NCBI GenBank assembly: GCA_963736575.1
Contig: CAVTPD010000001.1
Coordinates: 1,364,001-1,428,000 of the forward strand
Direction: 5' to 3'
DNA from: CAVTPD01 sp963736575
Lineage (GTDB): Bacteria > Bacteroidota > Bacteroidia > Cytophagales > JAAEPT01
Length of the DNA: 64,000 bases
Made by a program: the position numbers and the translations under genes. Numbering within the stretch: the stretch's first letter is position 1; every line of letters begins with the position of its first letter. The notes beneath the pieces are model-generated. The model worked only from the letters and a program-made list of their open reading frames with translations. It was not told the DNA's origin and did not search any database. Below, piece after piece: positions 17,038 to 26,177 of the stretch.

Positions 17038-17114
17038 AACCCCTTCCGAACTTTTCTTAGAAAAGTCCACTACCGCAATTGGTGCGGCACAGGCATTCCC
17101 AAGGAAGGAATTGT
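17038..17114 (-). repeat. Interspersed structured repeat, copy B
   Basis: Reverse-orientation partner of 4294-4373. It lies in the 152 bp gap between the DUF1611 and epimerase genes of one operon, so it is transcribed as part of their mRNA. On the minus strand it gives TTCCTTCC ... CCGCA/TGCGG ... CTTTTC/GAAAAG ... GGAAGG. Differences from copy A fall mostly in loops. Confidence 0.75.
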
Positions 17115-17162
17115 AGTATTAAACCGTATGTTATCTTTTCAGATGTGTAAGTAATTCAATAT

Positions 17163-18227
17163 TTATTTCTTATACGTCATTAATAACTTCACTAAAGCAT
17201 CGGCACCGTATTCTAAAACATCAAAGGCAGGTAAGCCTGTTTCTTCGGTAATTTTCATACAAGCCGGAAGAATTTCTTCTTTCTTCATGTCTTCGTGGTT
17301 TACCGTAATGGCAATTACTTTTTTACCCGAAATGGTTTCTATAGCGTTGATTTGTTCTTTTAAAGAATGCAATCTATAGCCCGGGAAACCATCGTATTCT
17401 ACTCGTTTTGGTGCATGCTGAAGAATAACATAATCGGGTCTACCAGCAGCAAGAATTTCAAATCCACCCGGGTAAGCAGGATTCATTAAACTTCCTTGGC
17501 CTTCAATAACAATCAAATCGGGATGCTCATTTTTCCAAGCTTCATGTACAGCGTGTTCAATTTCACCGGAAACGAAGTCGTTAATGCAACTGTCCATCAC
17601 CATAGAATATTTTGCACCTTGCATCCAAGCCGTTTGTCCTGTACCCACCATTTGAGCTTTTAAACCCGCATTACGGAAACCGTGTACAATAATCCAACTG
17701 GTAGTTCTTTTACCAATAGCGGAATCTGTACCCAAAATGGCCAGTTTAAGGCAATTTACTTCTTCAATTTTTCCGCTGAAGAAATGCAAAGTATCGCGGT
17801 CTGGTGTTTTTCTAATGTCTCTAACTCTGCTACCAGATCTATCCGCTACAGCCATCAATTCTTCGTCTTTAAAAAGGAAATCGTGCAAACCGCTGTCTAC
17901 ATTCATGCCGTTTTCTAAAGCCTTTTTAAGTACCGCTTTTGCTTCAGTAGGAAGTCTGCCACCATCTGGGGCTAACCCTATCACAAAGTTTTTTGGTTTT
18001 TCTGGAAGTTGAGCCAGCGCTTCGTCAAAACTTTTAAAAACGGGAATGCCGTAGTTTTTTTGGTCCAACACCATTCCGGCATCTTGTCCGGCATAAGTAT
18101 GGTCAATAACACCCACAACTTCGTAGCGTTCTGTAAAACGAACTAAACCGTGTGCTGTTTTCCCGTTAGGTGTATTAAAAGCGCCATCTGCGTATACCAA
18201 TGCTTTACCGTCAATTGTTTCTTTCAT
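17163..18227 (-). CDS. DUF1611 family P-loop protein, DgcN-like
   Basis: 354 residues. An N-terminal Rossmann-like domain (about 1-150) is followed by a C-terminal P-loop domain with a Walker A-like loop, GTDSAIGKRTT (166-176), and an EGQGSLMNP segment. This is the full DUF1611 architecture. In marine bacteria and haloarchaea a DUF1611 protein, DgcN, has been described as an N-acetyltransferase for D-glutamate working with the racemase DgcA. Here an enolase-family racemase follows it in the same operon, supporting a similar role by inference. It starts 73 bp after the PLP-enzyme gene. Confidence 0.85.
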   Translation of the reverse strand: MKETIDGKALVYADGAFNTPNGKTAHGLVRFTERYEVVGVIDHTYAGQDAGMVLDQKNYGIPVFKSFDEALAQLPEKPKNFVIGLAPDGGRLPTEAKAVLKKALENGMNVDSGLHDFLFKDEELMAVADRSGSRVRDIRKTPDRDTLHFFSGKIEEVNCLKLAILGTDSAIGKRTTSWIIVHGFRNAGLKAQMVGTGQTAWMQGAKYSMVMDSCINDFVSGEIEHAVHEAWKNEHPDLIVIEGQGSLMNPAYPGGFEILAAGRPDYVILQHAPKRVEYDGFPGYRLHSLKEQINAIETISGKKVIAITVNHEDMKKEEILPACMKITEETGLPAFDVLEYGADALVKLLMTYKK

Positions 18228-18299
18228 CTCTTATTTAATGTTTTTAAGGGCTCTTATTTCGTGTGTTTTTTTATGCTGAAATCGAAGCTGTTTTGGGTT

Positions 18300-19361
18300 T
18301 TAATATTTTCCTGTTAGAACCGCTACATAGCGATCGTTAATTAGGGCATTTTTTTCGTGCATTTCTAATAGAGCTATTAAGCCCGAAGTAGAAGCGGGTA
18401 GAATTCTATAGCCTTCTTTTTTCAGAAGGAAAGAACTCATGTCTTTCATTTTTTTATCACTGATGTGGTGCGCTTCTCCGCCAGATTCCCGAACGGCGTA
18501 TAGGGCTTCGTTACCATCGAAACTGTGCCAGTTGATGAGCGGTTCGTTGATTTCGGTCTCTTTTATCTTTTTAGGGTCTATGTCTTTGCAATAGTCTAAA
18601 TCTGCTTTAAACGAGGCAATAATTGGGTTTTTGTGGGCAGCAGAACCGGCTATAAATTTTGGTATTCTAGAGGTTCTGCCTCGTTTGTACAAGGTTACAA
18701 AACCACGGTAAATACCGGCTAATAAGGTCCCGTTAGAAACTGGGACAGCAATGTATTTAGGTGCATCTCGTAATTGGTCGTAGATTTCGTAGGCAATTTC
18801 TGCATAAGCTGAAATTTGCAAAGGCGTATTGGCGCCTCCGGGATTGGCATCGTACCAATTATTTTCTACGGCCAAACGGCTAGACTCAACTACAGAATCT
18901 TCATACGAACCCGGTAAACGGACAATTTCAACATCAAATTGTTCCATTTCTTTAATTCGCTCTGTATGATAGGCGTCAGGAATAAAGATTTTACACTCCA
19001 TACCCGCCAGATAAGCCGCGTAAGCTACGGCAACACCAAAGTTACCGCATGTGGCTAATGAAATGGTTTTGAAATCACGGCGTAAGGCATCATGAACTTG
19101 AGCAAAAGCAATGCGGTCTTTTTGAGTTCCAGAAGGGTTTTCACCTTCGTATTTTATATAAAGCTGACGGATATCAAATTCTCTTTCTAGGTTACGAGCG
19201 CGGTCTAGTGATGTGTCACCAATTTCTATGCTCATAATGTCTTCGTAAGATTCTATTCTGTCTACTAGTGATAGAGTAGGGTTTTTTACTATTTCACTAA
19301 GGGTTTTTACCTCTTTTGTGATTTTTATTTCAACCGATTTTATGCCGTCTAATATGTTCAT
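18300..19361 (-). CDS. PLP-dependent enzyme, threonine synthase / beta-family fold
   Basis: 353 residues. It is a fold-type II PLP enzyme with the Schiff-base lysine in PSGTQKDR (K81), the CGNFGVAVAYAA phosphate-cradle stretch, a glycine-rich SNGTLLAG loop and a C-terminal PASTSGLIAL motif. These match threonine synthase-like proteins. It lacks the N-terminal domain of classical ThrC, so housekeeping threonine synthesis is doubtful. As first gene of an operon with DUF1611 and an epimerase, it may act on a hydroxy- or D-amino acid (ammonia-lyase, racemase or synthase chemistry). The substrate is unknown. Confidence 0.82.
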   Translation of the reverse strand: MNILDGIKSVEIKITKEVKTLSEIVKNPTLSLVDRIESYEDIMSIEIGDTSLDRARNLEREFDIRQLYIKYEGENPSGTQKDRIAFAQVHDALRRDFKTISLATCGNFGVAVAYAAYLAGMECKIFIPDAYHTERIKEMEQFDVEIVRLPGSYEDSVVESSRLAVENNWYDANPGGANTPLQISAYAEIAYEIYDQLRDAPKYIAVPVSNGTLLAGIYRGFVTLYKRGRTSRIPKFIAGSAAHKNPIIASFKADLDYCKDIDPKKIKETEINEPLINWHSFDGNEALYAVRESGGEAHHISDKKMKDMSSFLLKKEGYRILPASTSGLIALLEMHEKNALINDRYVAVLTGKY

Positions 19362-19534
19362 TTTATGTTTTAGAGTCTAATTTCTAAACCGTGTACTTAC
19401 AAACTAACACAATGTAAGTAGATAAGTTTCAGGCGTATGAAATTGCGTGCATATTTAGCGAAAGGGAATGAATAAATGATTCATTTCAGTATAAAAAAAA
19501 TAGAAAAAAACGTAAGTTAAAAGGGCTACTTTTT

Positions 19535-20392
19535 TTAGGCTTTCTTTGAAAATAACGACACGTATCCTCCGAACATAATCATACGTTCAAAATACCATAA
19601 ATGTTGATCTGCTCTAGCACCAGGCTTAATGGTAGTCAAAATATCGGGCATGTTAATGTAACCGCCTTCTAATTGTCCTTGGATGAAGAAGTGCGTGAAT
19701 ATATCTACTCTTATTGCTATATGTGCAGACATACCATAACCGGCAATGTGCCATTTATCTTGACGTTCACTAAATAGTCTAACGTTACTTTTTGGGTACA
19801 TGATTCCGGCACCGACCCCTTCAATTATATTAGCGTTAAATTTTTTGTTTTTTGAAACCCAAAAAGCATCTATTCGGTCAAAGTTGAAGCTTAAGTAATT
19901 TAAACCATCTGTGTGTTCAAATTGAAGAAAATCGGCATCTAATACTATGTCGTCGTTTTTATAATCCCCATTGTATTTCCCCGCTTCTGGTGTGCCAATA
20001 TGGCCACTTATCTTAGAAGTTAAACCGTTTCTCATCACATATTTCATATGATTCCAGCCGGCAGAAATATTGTAATGGTCGTTAATATAATACCCAACTC
20101 TGTATTGGTATTGTGGAATAGTAATGGTGGCAGGGTTAATATAAACCCAGTCTAGCGCTTCTTGTCTATCGTATGCTTTTACATCATACAACGTAAAATC
20201 GTACCCACCACCTTTAAAATGAATATCAGAATTGGTGTATTGGGCTCTATTCCAGCCCCAATAAAGGTAAATTTTTCCTTTTCGGTCTATATGCTTAAAT
20301 AAACCAGTTTTAAGCTTAGTGTTTTCGGGATTAGTCTGTGCTAATAAAGTTGATACAGATAGAAGTAGAATCCCTATTATTAAATTTCTCAC
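19535..20392 (-). CDS. Putative outer-membrane beta-barrel protein
   Basis: 285 residues. A signal peptide (about 1-19, ending TLLAQ) precedes a sequence rich in alternating aromatic strands (KIYLYWGWNRAQY, YRVGYYINDHYNISAGW). It ends with a strand near the C-terminus (FGGYVSLFSKKA). The pattern is that of a 10-14-stranded barrel with periplasmic turns. No plug, TonB box or known porin family is recognised. It is a single gene between the PLP operon and the ankyrin gene, and codon use is ordinary. Confidence 0.7.
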   Translation of the reverse strand: MRNLIIGILLLSVSTLLAQTNPENTKLKTGLFKHIDRKGKIYLYWGWNRAQYTNSDIHFKGGGYDFTLYDVKAYDRQEALDWVYINPATITIPQYQYRVGYYINDHYNISAGWNHMKYVMRNGLTSKISGHIGTPEAGKYNGDYKNDDIVLDADFLQFEHTDGLNYLSFNFDRIDAFWVSKNKKFNANIIEGVGAGIMYPKSNVRLFSERQDKWHIAGYGMSAHIAIRVDIFTHFFIQGQLEGGYINMPDILTTIKPGARADQHLWYFERMIMFGGYVSLFSKKA

Positions 20393-20608
20393 GTTATTTT
20401 CTCAATGGCAGTGCAAGTTTAGTACTTTATGAGAGCATAGTGTAGAAAAAAATCCCCTTTTTTACAAAAAGGCTGTTTAAACAGGTATAGACTAAAAAAT
20501 CACAAACCACTTGTAGTGAATGGTATTCTTAAAACTATATAAATTGTTATATTTTAGGATTAATAGTAGGCATTGCTTTTAAACCCCGGTTAAAACAAAA
20601 CCTTTCGT

Positions 20609-21100
20609 TTATTTTTGATGGAACTCCTGTATTAATTCAATCATATCTGCATTACCTTGGATTGCAGCAAGGTCTATCGCTCGCTGTCCTCTAATGTCTC
20701 GTAGTTCAGTTTCAGCATTATTCTCCAATAAAATTTTGACAATTTCCTGATGCCCAAACATAGCTGCAAACATTATTGCTGTAGCATTATTAAGATTTTT
20801 TATGTTTAAATCGGCCCCTTTTTTAATAAGGAGTTGGGCTATTGATGTATACCCTTTAAAGCAAACGCCCATTAAAGCGGTATTTCCAGAGCTATCTTGG
20901 GCGTTAATATCTGCGCCATTGTCTATTAAAAGTTCGGTGATTTCATTAAAACCATGATAGGTAGATAAAATGAGTGGTGTGTGTCCTTTACCATCAGCCT
21001 CATTTAATGATATACCTTCATTAATAAGTGATTTTATTAAACCGATATTATTTTCTCTTATAGCATTTAATAGAGTAATCGATGCGTTGTTGTCCATCAT
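20609..21100 (-). CDS. Ankyrin-repeat protein
   Basis: 163 residues composed almost wholly of five ankyrin repeats, about 33 residues each (ADGKGHTPLILSTYHGFNE, DSSGNTALMGVCFKGYT and NLNNATAIMFAAMFGHQ are repeat cores). There is no signal peptide, so it is cytoplasmic. It is divergent from, and adjacent to, a large catalase gene. In Pseudomonas an ankyrin protein (AnkB) supports catalase KatB, though that one is periplasmic. A similar helper role here is inference from position. Confidence 0.9.
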   Translation of the reverse strand: MMDNNASITLLNAIRENNIGLIKSLINEGISLNEADGKGHTPLILSTYHGFNEITELLIDNGADINAQDSSGNTALMGVCFKGYTSIAQLLIKKGADLNIKNLNNATAIMFAAMFGHQEIVKILLENNAETELRDIRGQRAIDLAAIQGNADMIELIQEFHQK

Positions 21101-21139
21101 TTAGTTATTAATATTTATATCATTACTATAAAACTTGAA

Positions 21140-21147
21140 CAAAGTTA
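21140..21147 (-). promoter_or_regulatory. Promoter -7 box for the ankyrin gene
   Basis: The minus strand reads TAACTTTG, an exact match to TAnnTTTG, 40 bp before the ankyrin ATG. It lies in the 109 bp region shared with the divergent catalase gene. The -33 element is not clear. Confidence 0.5.
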
Positions 21148-21209
21148 TTGTCTGATCTGTTCGGTATGTATTAAAAAATATTACTGGCATTTTTAAATAG
21201 TTATGAGAA

Positions 21210-23297
21210 ATGGACAAAAAAAGTAAACAACTGGACCAGCATACCCGTGAAAACGGTAAGCACTTAAAAACTAATCAGGGTACATCAATAAACGATAATC
21301 AGAACACCTTAAAGGCTGGTGAACGTGGCCCGTCCCTATTAGAAGATTTTATTATGCGTGAAAAGATCACCCATTTTGATCATGAGCGTATACCGGAAAG
21401 AGTAGTTCACGCCAGAGGTTCTGGTGCCCATGGATATTTTGAGTCTTATGATGTACATTCAGACTTAACTAAAGCGGGTTTTTTAAATGGGAAAGGTAAG
21501 AAAACTCCGGTATTTGTTCGTTTTTCAACAGTAGCAGGTTTTAGAGGCTCTGCAGATACCGCCAGAGATGTAAGGGGGTTTGCCATAAAATTTTATACTG
21601 AAGAAGGGGTTTTTGATATGGTAGGAAATAATATTCCTGTATTCTTTATACAAGACGCCATAAAATTCCCGGATTTAATACATTCGGTAAAACCGGAACC
21701 GCACAATGAAATTCCGCAAGCAGCATCTGCTCACGATAATTTTTATGACTTTATTTCGCTAACACCGGAAGCCATGCATATGATGATGTGGGTTATGTCT
21801 GACAGAGCCATACCAAGAAGTTTTGCAATGATGGAAGGGTTTGGGATTCATACCTTCCGTTTTATAAACGCCAAAGGAGAATCACACTTCGTGAAATTTC
21901 ACCTTAAACCCAAATTAGGAGTACACGGCTTGGTTTGGGATGAAGCTCAAAAAATTATGGGTAATGATCCTGATTTTCATAGAAGAGATTTATATGACGG
22001 CATAGATTCGGGTATTTATCCTGAATGGGAATTTGGAGTTCAGCTTATAAAAGAAGGTGAAGAAGATAAACTTGAATTTGATATTCTTGACGCTACAAAA
22101 TTATGGCCAGAAGAAGATATACCTGTTCATATCTTAGGTAAAATGGTGCTAGACAGAAATCCGGATAATTTCTTTGCAGAAACCGAACAAGTGGCTTTTC
22201 ATCCAGGCCATTTAGTACCCGGTATTGATTTTACCAATGATCCGCTTTTACAGGGTAGATTATTTTCTTATACAGATACACAATTAACCCGTTTGGGTGG
22301 GCCTAATTTTGCGGAAATCCCTATAAACAGACCTGTAAATAATTCTCATAACAATCAACGAGATGGTTTTATGCGTCAGACTATAGACCGTAGTAAAACC
22401 AATTACGAACCTAATTCTTTAAATAATAATGAACCTGCTGAAGTGCCAGAAGAAGAGGGTGGTTATGTAAGTTATCCGGAAAAAATAGATGCTGAAAAAA
22501 TAAGAAAAAGAGCCGAAAGTTTTAAAGACCATTATACACAAGCCAGGCTGTTTTTTAACAGCATGACCAAACCCGAAAAACAGCATATTATTAATGCCTT
22601 AAGTTTTGAATTAGGGAAAGTAGAAACTAAATCAATTAGAGAAAAAATGGTTGTTCATTTTAATAGAATTGACCATGCTATGGCTTGCGAAATTGCAGAT
22701 AATATTGGCGTTTCAGCTCCAGCTAAAAGCGAAGCTAAGGACAGCTATACTAAAACTTCCCCTGCATTAAGTATGGAGAATACAACTACTAATAACATCA
22801 TGGGAAGGAAAATTGGGGTTTTAGCTGCAGAGGGCTTTGATTATGATCAACTTTCAGAATTGAAAGAATTTTTAGAAAATGAAGGCGCTATGATGCATGT
22901 TATTAGTAAAAAGCTTGGAATGCTTACTGCATCTAACGGTAAAACCATAGAGGTAGACAAAAACTACGTAACAACCGATCCTGTTTTATACGATGGCTTA
23001 TTTATAATTGGTGGTGAAAAAAGTATTGCGGCCATGATGAAGCATGTTAAAGTAGTACATTTTATAAGCGAAACTATTGTTCATTGTAAAGCAATAGCTG
23101 CAGTAGGTAAGGGGGTAAGTCTTTTGTTAAAAGGAAATCCAATTCCAAATGTAAAAATGACAGATGATAATTCTGTGGTTGAAGATATGGGGATTATCAC
23201 TGGGCCAGCATTATCAAAAGACGTGTTAGAGAAGTTTAAAACGGCTCTTGGCAAACGTCATTGGGTACGTGAGGGAAAAGAAATGCTTCCTGCATAA
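21210..23297 (+). CDS. katE: Large-subunit (clade 2, HPII-type) catalase
   Basis: 695 residues. It breaks down hydrogen peroxide in the cytoplasm. The catalytic pair is H67 (RVVHARG) and N140 (MVGNN), and the proximal heme ligand is Y354 in GRLFSYTDTQ. The usual small-catalase core ends near residue 500. About 160 more residues (from about 530, KIGVLAAEGFDYDQL) form the DJ-1/PfpI-like flavodoxin domain that marks the HPII group. It starts with a lysine- and asparagine-rich tail. It is divergently arranged with an ankyrin protein gene and ends at a terminator. Confidence 0.95.
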   Translation: MDKKSKQLDQHTRENGKHLKTNQGTSINDNQNTLKAGERGPSLLEDFIMREKITHFDHERIPERVVHARGSGAHGYFESYDVHSDLTKAGFLNGKGKKTPVFVRFSTVAGFRGSADTARDVRGFAIKFYTEEGVFDMVGNNIPVFFIQDAIKFPDLIHSVKPEPHNEIPQAASAHDNFYDFISLTPEAMHMMMWVMSDRAIPRSFAMMEGFGIHTFRFINAKGESHFVKFHLKPKLGVHGLVWDEAQKIMGNDPDFHRRDLYDGIDSGIYPEWEFGVQLIKEGEEDKLEFDILDATKLWPEEDIPVHILGKMVLDRNPDNFFAETEQVAFHPGHLVPGIDFTNDPLLQGRLFSYTDTQLTRLGGPNFAEIPINRPVNNSHNNQRDGFMRQTIDRSKTNYEPNSLNNNEPAEVPEEEGGYVSYPEKIDAEKIRKRAESFKDHYTQARLFFNSMTKPEKQHIINALSFELGKVETKSIREKMVVHFNRIDHAMACEIADNIGVSAPAKSEAKDSYTKTSPALSMENTTTNNIMGRKIGVLAAEGFDYDQLSELKEFLENEGAMMHVISKKLGMLTASNGKTIEVDKNYVTTDPVLYDGLFIIGGEKSIAAMMKHVKVVHFISETIVHCKAIAAVGKGVSLLLKGNPIPNVKMTDDNSVVEDMGIITGPALSKDVLEKFKTALGKRHWVREGKEMLPA

Positions 23298-23325
23298 AAA
23301 TAGAATATATTTTAAAAAAGTTAGT

Positions 23326-23360
23326 CAATTAAAGCGCTCTTAAGGGCGCTTTAATTGTTT
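23326..23360. terminator. Bidirectional terminator between katE and ywbE
   Basis: A twelve-base stem, CAATTAAAGCGC/GCGCTTTAATTG, with a short loop lies between two convergent genes. AT-rich flanks on both sides supply T tracts. Confidence 0.85.
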
Positions 23361-23362
23361 AA

Positions 23363-23566
23363 TCACAAGATCACTTTTTTTACGCGACCTACCTCACCGG
23401 TTTCTAGCATAACTTTAATGCCATGTGTATGTTTAGGCGATTTAGTTAATAGTTTTTTTACAATTCCATTGGTAAGCTCTCCCGATTTTTGATGGTGTTT
23501 CTGAACAACCTCTACTTCATAACCCACTTCTATATTATCTCTTATTCTTCCGTCTTCTAATTCCAT
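23363..23566 (-). CDS. ywbE: YwbE family protein (DUF2196)
   Basis: 67 residues of small basic protein, matching the whole family length. Recognisable parts are RDNIEVGYEVEVVQK, the SGELTNGIVKKLLTKSP segment and the terminal GEVGRVKKVI. The KOW/OB-like beta content suggests a small nucleic-acid or ribosome-associated protein, but no function is established. It is convergent with the catalase gene. Confidence 0.88.
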   Translation of the reverse strand: MELEDGRIRDNIEVGYEVEVVQKHHQKSGELTNGIVKKLLTKSPKHTHGIKVMLETGEVGRVKKVIL

Positions 23567-23821
23567 GTTTTTTTAAGTAAAAATAGATAGCCACTATATT
23601 TATTCCTAACGGGTTAATTTTATTCAGTTGAAATTAGAGCAATTGAATTTAAAATATGCATTAAATAGAACCAAAAAGTAAGTTTTTTCTGTTGTTCTCA
23701 TTTAATATACAGCTTCTAGAAATTAGCTGTATAAACGAAAGCTTAAACATCATCTTCCACAGCCATAAAGAAGATTTTTGTTGTACTAAATTCATAAAGC
23801 AGAAAACTAAACACTTCCATA
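23567..23821. other. Intergenic region between ywbE and the antiporter gene
   Basis: 255 bp of AT-rich DNA between divergent genes. A 91-codon frame (23692-23967) runs into the antiporter in another frame and has no family resemblance, so it is not called. No exact TAnnTTTG box was found. Confidence 0.4.
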
Positions 23822-25045
23822 TTGGAGTCATTCATACTATCAATCTCAATTATAGGAATAGCTGGTTTAGCCATGAGCTGGCTGCCCCATCTTGCCAAAA
23901 AAATATACATATCATATTCAATACTTTTTTTAGCTATAGGGCTAGTGTTGTATTTAGTGATAGATAATTTGCCATGGCCCAATCCTTTTTATTTAGAAGA
24001 AGAAACAGTTCATCTAACTGAACTTATCATTATAATATCTTTAATGAATACGGGGCTTAAAATTGATCATAAATTTTCATTTAGAAATTGGAATGCTCCT
24101 TTCAGACTTGTGTCAATAACCATGTTATTGTGTATGGCAGGCTTAATGGTAGCTAGTGTATTAATCTTAAATTTCGATATAGCATCCGCTGTTTTATTAG
24201 CGGCTGTAATGGCACCAACAGATCCTGTTTTGGCTTCAGATATACAAGTAGGGCCTCCCAATAGCGGTAAAAATGACGTAGTAAGATTTTCGCTAACTAC
24301 CGAAGCAGGCATGAATGATGGTATGGCATTTCCTTTTACTTGGTTGGCAATTGCTTTAGCTCATTATGCTTTAAATGGAGAATCGTGGTTTTTTGACTGG
24401 GTCTGGATAGACTTGGTTTACCGTATTTTTATGGGCGTTCTTTTAGGATATCTTGCTGGGGTGGTTATACGGTTTTTGTTTTTTTACTTACCCGAAAGAT
24501 ACAAAGTACTACATATTAGAGATGGTTTAGTAGCATTGTCGGGGACTTTAGCTGTTTATGGACTTACAGAATTATTACATGGGTATGGTTTTGTTGCTGT
24601 CTTTGTAACGGCAGTAACTATAAGAAACTATGAAATGGAACATGCTTATCATGAAAAGTTACATGCTTTTACAGATCAGATAGAACGTTTATTGTTGGCC
24701 ATACTTCTTATACTATTTGGTGGGGCATTACTAACAGGCATATTAGATCATTTAAGCTGGCCTTTGGCTTTTCTGGGTATTGCTTTTGTATTAATAATAA
24801 GGCCAATATCTGGGGTGATAGGATTATTGGGGCTAAAGATTTCCAAAAAGAAAAAATTGATTATAAGCTTTTTTGGGATTAAAGGTATAGGATCGTTTTT
24901 CTATCTTTCTTTTGCTTTAAGAGAAGCTAGTTTTACTTATGAAAAAGAGATTTGGTCTTTAACTGCTTTTGTGGTCTTAATCTCAATTTTACTTCATGGT
25001 TTAACTGCATCTAAAGCTTTTAGTAAACTAGAGAATTTAGAATAA
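23822..25045 (+). CDS. Cation:proton antiporter, CPA1 family
   Basis: 407 residues with about 12 transmembrane helices. It is a Na+/H+ or K+/H+ exchanger of the inner membrane. The CPA1 core is visible: ITLLxMAGL-like helix, AAVMAPTDPVLASDIQVG (the conserved TDP kink of helix 4) and TTEAGMNDGMAFPF (the ND pair of helix 5 that binds the cation). There is no C-terminal regulatory domain. The start is a TTG: an in-frame stop lies nine codons upstream, and the first ATG would remove half of helix 1. It ends at a terminator. Confidence 0.88.
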   Translation: MESFILSISIIGIAGLAMSWLPHLAKKIYISYSILFLAIGLVLYLVIDNLPWPNPFYLEEETVHLTELIIIISLMNTGLKIDHKFSFRNWNAPFRLVSITMLLCMAGLMVASVLILNFDIASAVLLAAVMAPTDPVLASDIQVGPPNSGKNDVVRFSLTTEAGMNDGMAFPFTWLAIALAHYALNGESWFFDWVWIDLVYRIFMGVLLGYLAGVVIRFLFFYLPERYKVLHIRDGLVALSGTLAVYGLTELLHGYGFVAVFVTAVTIRNYEMEHAYHEKLHAFTDQIERLLLAILLILFGGALLTGILDHLSWPLAFLGIAFVLIIRPISGVIGLLGLKISKKKKLIISFFGIKGIGSFFYLSFALREASFTYEKEIWSLTAFVVLISILLHGLTASKAFSKLENLE

Positions 25046-25050
25046 AAATA

Positions 25051-25071
25051 GCCTTCGTTGTAGGCGAAGGC
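25051..25071. terminator. Terminator between the antiporter and hydrolase genes
   Basis: Seven-base stem GCCTTCG/CGAAGGC with AT-rich flanks on both sides, in the gap between two convergent genes. It probably serves both. Confidence 0.75.
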
Positions 25072-25097
25072 TCTTAAAATTCCAATTTTTAGTTGGC

Positions 25098-25928
25098 TTA
25101 TTTTTTCAGAAAGTCTATAAGGATTTTATTTAATTCTGTCTTATGAGTAGCATTTAAACCATGGGGGCCACCTTTAATTACATGATATTCATTATCAGCA
25201 ATTCCTTTAGCCGCTTGCTCACCGGCAGTTTTAATGGGTACAATTTGATCTGCATCACCATGCACAATTAATGTAGGAACTTTAACATTAATCATTTCAA
25301 TTCTGAAATCGGTTTTAGCCCAAGCCTCGGCAGATTTTATTGTGGCTCTTGGAGAGGCATAGGCAGCAATTGACCAGTCATAATGTAAAGCCGATTCGCT
25401 AATCTTATCTTTGTTGTCCTCATAATTATAAAACATTTGATGAAATTGTTTTAGGAAACCAACACGGTCTTCCTTTAGTGCCCCCATAATATCCTTAAGA
25501 TCATTTTCAGGCACCCCATCTGGGTTATTTTCCTTTTGTTTTACAATTGGTATAATAGAACTAATTAAGGCAGCTTTAGCAATTCTGTCATTACCATAAT
25601 CTGTAAAGTATCTTACTACTTCACCACCCCCCATAGAAAAACCAACAATAATACATTCTTTAAGGTCTAATTGAAGGATTAATTCACGAAGGTCACTTGT
25701 TAATGCAGAATAATCATAAGACTCCCAAGGGGCGGAAGAAATTCCAAATCCACGACGGTCATATGAAATGCATCGGTAACCTGCGTCTACAATTTCAGAT
25801 ACTTGGTGTTCCCAAGCTCTGTGACTTAATGGCCAGCCATGAATTAATATTACCGGTTGACCTGCTCCATAATCTTCATAGTATATATTTACATTTTCTT
25901 TTGCTTTCTCGTTAATTATAAATGGCAT
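25098..25928 (-). CDS. Alpha/beta hydrolase, non-heme chloroperoxidase (perhydrolase)-like
   Basis: 276 residues, one alpha/beta-hydrolase domain without signal peptide. The nucleophile is S98 in GFSMGGGE, the acid is in VHGDADQIVP (about 226-235), and the histidine is in KGGPHGLNATH near the C-terminus. HGWPLSHRAWE is the oxyanion loop. These features, especially the DRRGFGxS and SMGGGE segments, are typical of cofactor-free chloroperoxidases that act mainly as esterases or perhydrolases. The substrate is unknown. It lies near catalase but is transcribed separately. Confidence 0.88.
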   Translation of the reverse strand: MPFIINEKAKENVNIYYEDYGAGQPVILIHGWPLSHRAWEHQVSEIVDAGYRCISYDRRGFGISSAPWESYDYSALTSDLRELILQLDLKECIIVGFSMGGGEVVRYFTDYGNDRIAKAALISSIIPIVKQKENNPDGVPENDLKDIMGALKEDRVGFLKQFHQMFYNYEDNKDKISESALHYDWSIAAYASPRATIKSAEAWAKTDFRIEMINVKVPTLIVHGDADQIVPIKTAGEQAAKGIADNEYHVIKGGPHGLNATHKTELNKILIDFLKK

Positions 25929-26177
25929 ACATTTTAAATTTAAGATTTTACATAGCTTTTATTTAAAACTGAAGTTGCTACACAATTGTTCAAATTATAG
26001 ATGTGGTAATTATTTTTTATAAATCAATTTTCAATACAAGAATATTTTTTACGTATTAATACTTATTTAAAAGGGAGTGAATATGCATTAATACGTAAAT
26101 TTTGTCCTATGTAATTCCTGTTTACATGGTCTATATTGCTTCTATAAACAAACAGCCAATTTAATAAAGGCTGAAAA

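Noticed and set aside
23692..23967. A 91-codon frame overlapping the antiporter start, possibly signalling a frameshift
   Set aside because: Its translation has no hydrophobic helix pattern or family motif, while the antiporter frame begins well with TTG and a complete helix 1.
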